A stretch of 64,000 nt of DNA from JASGIT01 sp047601665. GTDB taxonomy: Bacteria > Pseudomonadota > Gammaproteobacteria > Burkholderiales > Burkholderiaceae_C. Position numbers and translations under genes: made by a program. The stretch covers positions 2,170,001 to 2,234,000 of the forward strand of contig JASGIT010000001.1 in the NCBI GenBank assembly GCA_047601665.1. Direction: 5' to 3'. Under the pieces are notes generated by a model. That model saw nothing but the letters and a program-made list of their open reading frames with translations, made no database searches and was not told the origin of the DNA. Shown in pieces: positions 62,069 through 64,000 of the stretch. Numbering within the stretch: the first letter of the stretch is position 1; each line of letters opens with the position of its first letter.

Positions 62069-63634
62069 ATGGCACTCGGTATCAATACCAACCTCGCATC
62101 GCTGACCGCTCAACGCAACCTGAGCACCAGCCAAGGTTCCCTCAACACCTCTATCCAACGCCTGTCGTCGGGCCTGCGCATCAACAGCGCCAAGGACGAC
62201 GCCGCCGGCCTCGCCATCTCGCAGCGCTTCACCAGCCAGATCAACGGCCTGGACCAGGCCGTGCGCAACGCCAACGACGGCATCTCGCTGGCGCAGACCG
62301 CTGAAGGCGCGCTGGGCAGCTCCAGCGACATCCTGCAGCGTATCCGCCAACTGGCCGTGCAGTCCGCCAACGCCACCAACAGCGCGTCCGACCGCCAGGC
62401 CATGAACGCCGAAGTGAACCAGCTCACCTCCGAGCTGAACCGCATCGCGCAGACCACCAACTTCAACGGCCGCAACCTGCTGGACGGCTCGTTCACCAGC
62501 GCCGCCTTCCAAGTGGGCGCTAACGCTAACCAGACCATTACCGCCACGTCGTCCAACTTCACCACCAGCGCCTACGGCAACTACCGCATCGGCGCCAAGG
62601 CCGCCACGGCCACCGACAGCTCGGGCGACCTGACGCTGGGCAGCACGGCCAATGCCGTGATCGCCCAGGGCGCGGTCGGTGCATCGGCCGTCACCGGCGG
62701 CACCCTCCAGATCGATGGCGCCTATGGCAGCAAGACCATCACCTATACCGCCGGCACTTCCGCCAAGGACATGGCCGCCAAGATCAACGCCGAAACCGAA
62801 ACCACGGGCGTGAGCGCCACGGCCCGCACGCAAGTGGGGCTGGGCGGCCTGGCCGCAGGCGAGGCGTACACGCTCAAGGTGGCATCCAACAACGGCACGG
62901 GCGCACCGGTGACGGTGTCGTTCACGGTGGGCGCCACCGTCAATGCCGACGGCCTGAGCGCCGCCGCCAAGGCGTTCAACGACGCCGCCTCCAAGACCGG
63001 CGTGACGGCCAGCGTGAGCTCCGACGGCACGCGCATCGTCCTGACCAACGATTCGGGCCAGGACATCCACATCGTCAACGACTCGGTGGCCGCCAACACC
63101 ATCAACGTGACCAACGCCGATGGCTCGGCCCTGGCGGGCGGCGCGGGTGCGGGCATTGCGGGTGCGGACGGCGCCGGCGCGTTCGGCACCGATGACCTGG
63201 TGGTGACGGGCCAGATCGCGCTGGATTCGTCCAAGTCGTTCAGCGCCACGGACTCCGGCGGCGCCGCAGCGGGCGGCGGCTTCCTGACCGTTGCCACGGC
63301 CGCGGCCAGCCAGATGCAGAAGGTGCAGGACATGGACGTGAGCACGGTGGACGGCGCCAACCGCACCCTGGCCATCGTGGACGCGGCCATCGACGCCATC
63401 AGTGGCCAGCGCGCCGCCTACGGCGCCCTGCAGTCGCGCTTCGAAAGCACGGTGACCAACCTGCAAACCTCGTCGGAAAACATGTCCGCCTCGCGCAGCC
63501 GCATCCAGGACACCGACTTCGCGGCGGAAACCGCCAACCTGTCGCGCGCCCAGATCCTGCAACAGGCCGGCACCGCCATGGTGGCCCAGGCCAACCAGCT
63601 GCCCCAGGGCGTGCTGGCCCTGCTGCGCGGCTGA
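62069..63634 (+). CDS. fliC: Flagellin
   Basis: Flagellar filament subunit. 521 residues: a conserved N-terminal D0/D1 (MALGINTNLASLTAQRNLS; RLSSGLRINSAKDDAAGLAI), a surface-exposed central region of about 250 residues rich in Ala/Gly/Thr, and conserved C-terminal D1/D0 (DTDFAAETANLSRAQILQQ; ANQLPQGVLALLRG). AGGAG is seven bases before the ATG. Followed by a GC-rich hairpin at 63641-63672 without a T-run. Confidence 0.97.
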   Translation: MALGINTNLASLTAQRNLSTSQGSLNTSIQRLSSGLRINSAKDDAAGLAISQRFTSQINGLDQAVRNANDGISLAQTAEGALGSSSDILQRIRQLAVQSANATNSASDRQAMNAEVNQLTSELNRIAQTTNFNGRNLLDGSFTSAAFQVGANANQTITATSSNFTTSAYGNYRIGAKAATATDSSGDLTLGSTANAVIAQGAVGASAVTGGTLQIDGAYGSKTITYTAGTSAKDMAAKINAETETTGVSATARTQVGLGGLAAGEAYTLKVASNNGTGAPVTVSFTVGATVNADGLSAAAKAFNDAASKTGVTASVSSDGTRIVLTNDSGQDIHIVNDSVAANTINVTNADGSALAGGAGAGIAGADGAGAFGTDDLVVTGQIALDSSKSFSATDSGGAAAGGGFLTVATAAASQMQKVQDMDVSTVDGANRTLAIVDAAIDAISGQRAAYGALQSRFESTVTNLQTSSENMSASRSRIQDTDFAAETANLSRAQILQQAGTAMVAQANQLPQGVLALLRG

Positions 63635-63640
63635 TAGGGC

Positions 63641-63672
63641 GGCGCCCCCTCCCGCAAGAAGGAGAGGGCGCC
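63641..63672 (+). terminator. GC-rich hairpin after flagellin
   Basis: A 12-bp stem (GGCGCCCCCTCC / GGAGAGGGCGCC, one mismatch) with an 8-nt loop beginning 6 bp after the stop. No T-run follows on the plus strand (TGAAAAAA), so it may stabilise the mRNA as much as terminate it. Confidence 0.5.
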
Positions 63673-63852
63673 TGAAAAAATGGAGGGAGCGGTGGCGGCG
63701 CAGGTCGCCGCCGCTTCGTCGCTTGGGAATTGGCTTGGGAATTGGCAAGGTTCTGGGGCGCTTATCCGCAAGATGGCGGGGCCGTGCATTCGGATAATCC
63801 TGGCTGACCCTATTGCATCCATTGCAGCAACATCGACTCCAGGAGGTGGAAC

Positions 63853-64000
63853 ATGGCGACTTCAACCGTTTCGAGCACCAGCAGCGCCCAGACCGGAACC
63901 ACTACCAGCACCAGCAGCGGCACCAAGACCAACAGCACCGGCAGCTTCTCGGCGCTGGGCATTGGCCTGAACAGCAGCGTGGACGTGAACGCGCTGATCG
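63853..64000 (+). CDS. fliD: Flagellar hook-associated protein 2 (filament cap), partial
   Basis: The 49 codons visible begin with a Ser/Thr-rich stretch (MATSTVSSTSSAQTGTTTST) then FSALGIGLNSSVDVNALI, the FliD N-terminal motif. AGGAGG is just upstream. Cut by the window end. Confidence 0.8.
   Translation, partial: MATSTVSSTSSAQTGTTTSTSSGTKTNSTGSFSALGIGLNSSVDVNALI

Noticed and set aside
61823..63865. A 680-codon frame opposite flagellin
   Set aside because: Antisense composition artefact; it has no domain and no ribosome site.

Overview
The window is ordinary high-GC betaproteobacterial chromosome, almost certainly Comamonadaceae (Acidovorax/Alicycliphilus-like). The evidence is the gene order (accB-accC-prmA, dusB-fis-purH, yqgE-ruvX-pyrR-pyrB-pyrC', pilS-pilR beside a ccsA-like gene and ffh), the alanine/lysine histone H1-like protein, and a family of short palindromic intergenic repeats with an AGCGCTGGCAGCTAT core that I associate from memory with this family. 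I see no prophage, IS transposase, CRISPR array or rRNA operon.

Layout. 1-5.3 kb: TlpA-like thioredoxin, acetyl-CoA carboxylase accB/accC, prmA, a zinc-ribbon membrane protein and a PfkB kinase. 5.4-10.4 kb (minus strand): histone H1-like gene, then nrdA-nrdB for class Ia ribonucleotide reductase behind two NrdR boxes. 10.6-15.6 kb (minus): ampD, and pilR/pilS separated by a 239-bp element with inverted termini, then a small zinc-ribbon protein and a CcsA/HemX-like gene. 15.6-26.5 kb: ffh, a D-serine dehydratase-like PLP enzyme, miaB, tRNA-Met, enoyl-CoA hydratase, M61 peptidase, dsbC, a UbiH-family hydroxylase, a MOSC protein and ychF. 26.5-37 kb: a glutamine amidotransferase, a small YqaA-type membrane protein, an unusual c-type cytochrome, dusB-fis-purH, ggt, and a divergent ClC channel / MarR-HPP unit around a perfect palindrome.

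37-42 kb: a catabolic block with a 3-hydroxyacyl-CoA dehydrogenase, an HSL-type esterase, a Baeyer-Villiger monooxygenase and a divergent semialdehyde dehydrogenase. 42-46.7 kb: the tightly overlapping yqgE-ruvX-pyrR-pyrB-pyrC' operon plus an acyltransferase. Here pyrC' has lost the dihydroorotase metal ligands and looks like the structural ATCase partner. 46.8-51.8 kb: LysR regulator, MDR oxidoreductase, 8-oxoguanine deaminase and xanthine/uracil permease (purine salvage). 51.8-56.5 kb: metK, two lipid A acyltransferases, an alpha/beta hydrolase and engB. 56.5-61.7 kb: cytochrome c4, the System II cytochrome c assembly pair resB-ccsA, and msrP. 61.7-64 kb: flagellin with a sigma-28-type promoter, and the start of fliD, cut by the window end.

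The most notable signals are non-coding. A family of about ten palindromic repeats sits mostly in intergenic gaps, acts as probable terminators, and in one place is read in frame inside the M61 peptidase. The others are the composite double cruciform at 31.7 kb, the TIR-bounded element splitting pilS from pilR, and the 25-bp palindrome wedged between two start codons at 35.5 kb. Most products are assigned from recognisable family motifs; no database search was run.
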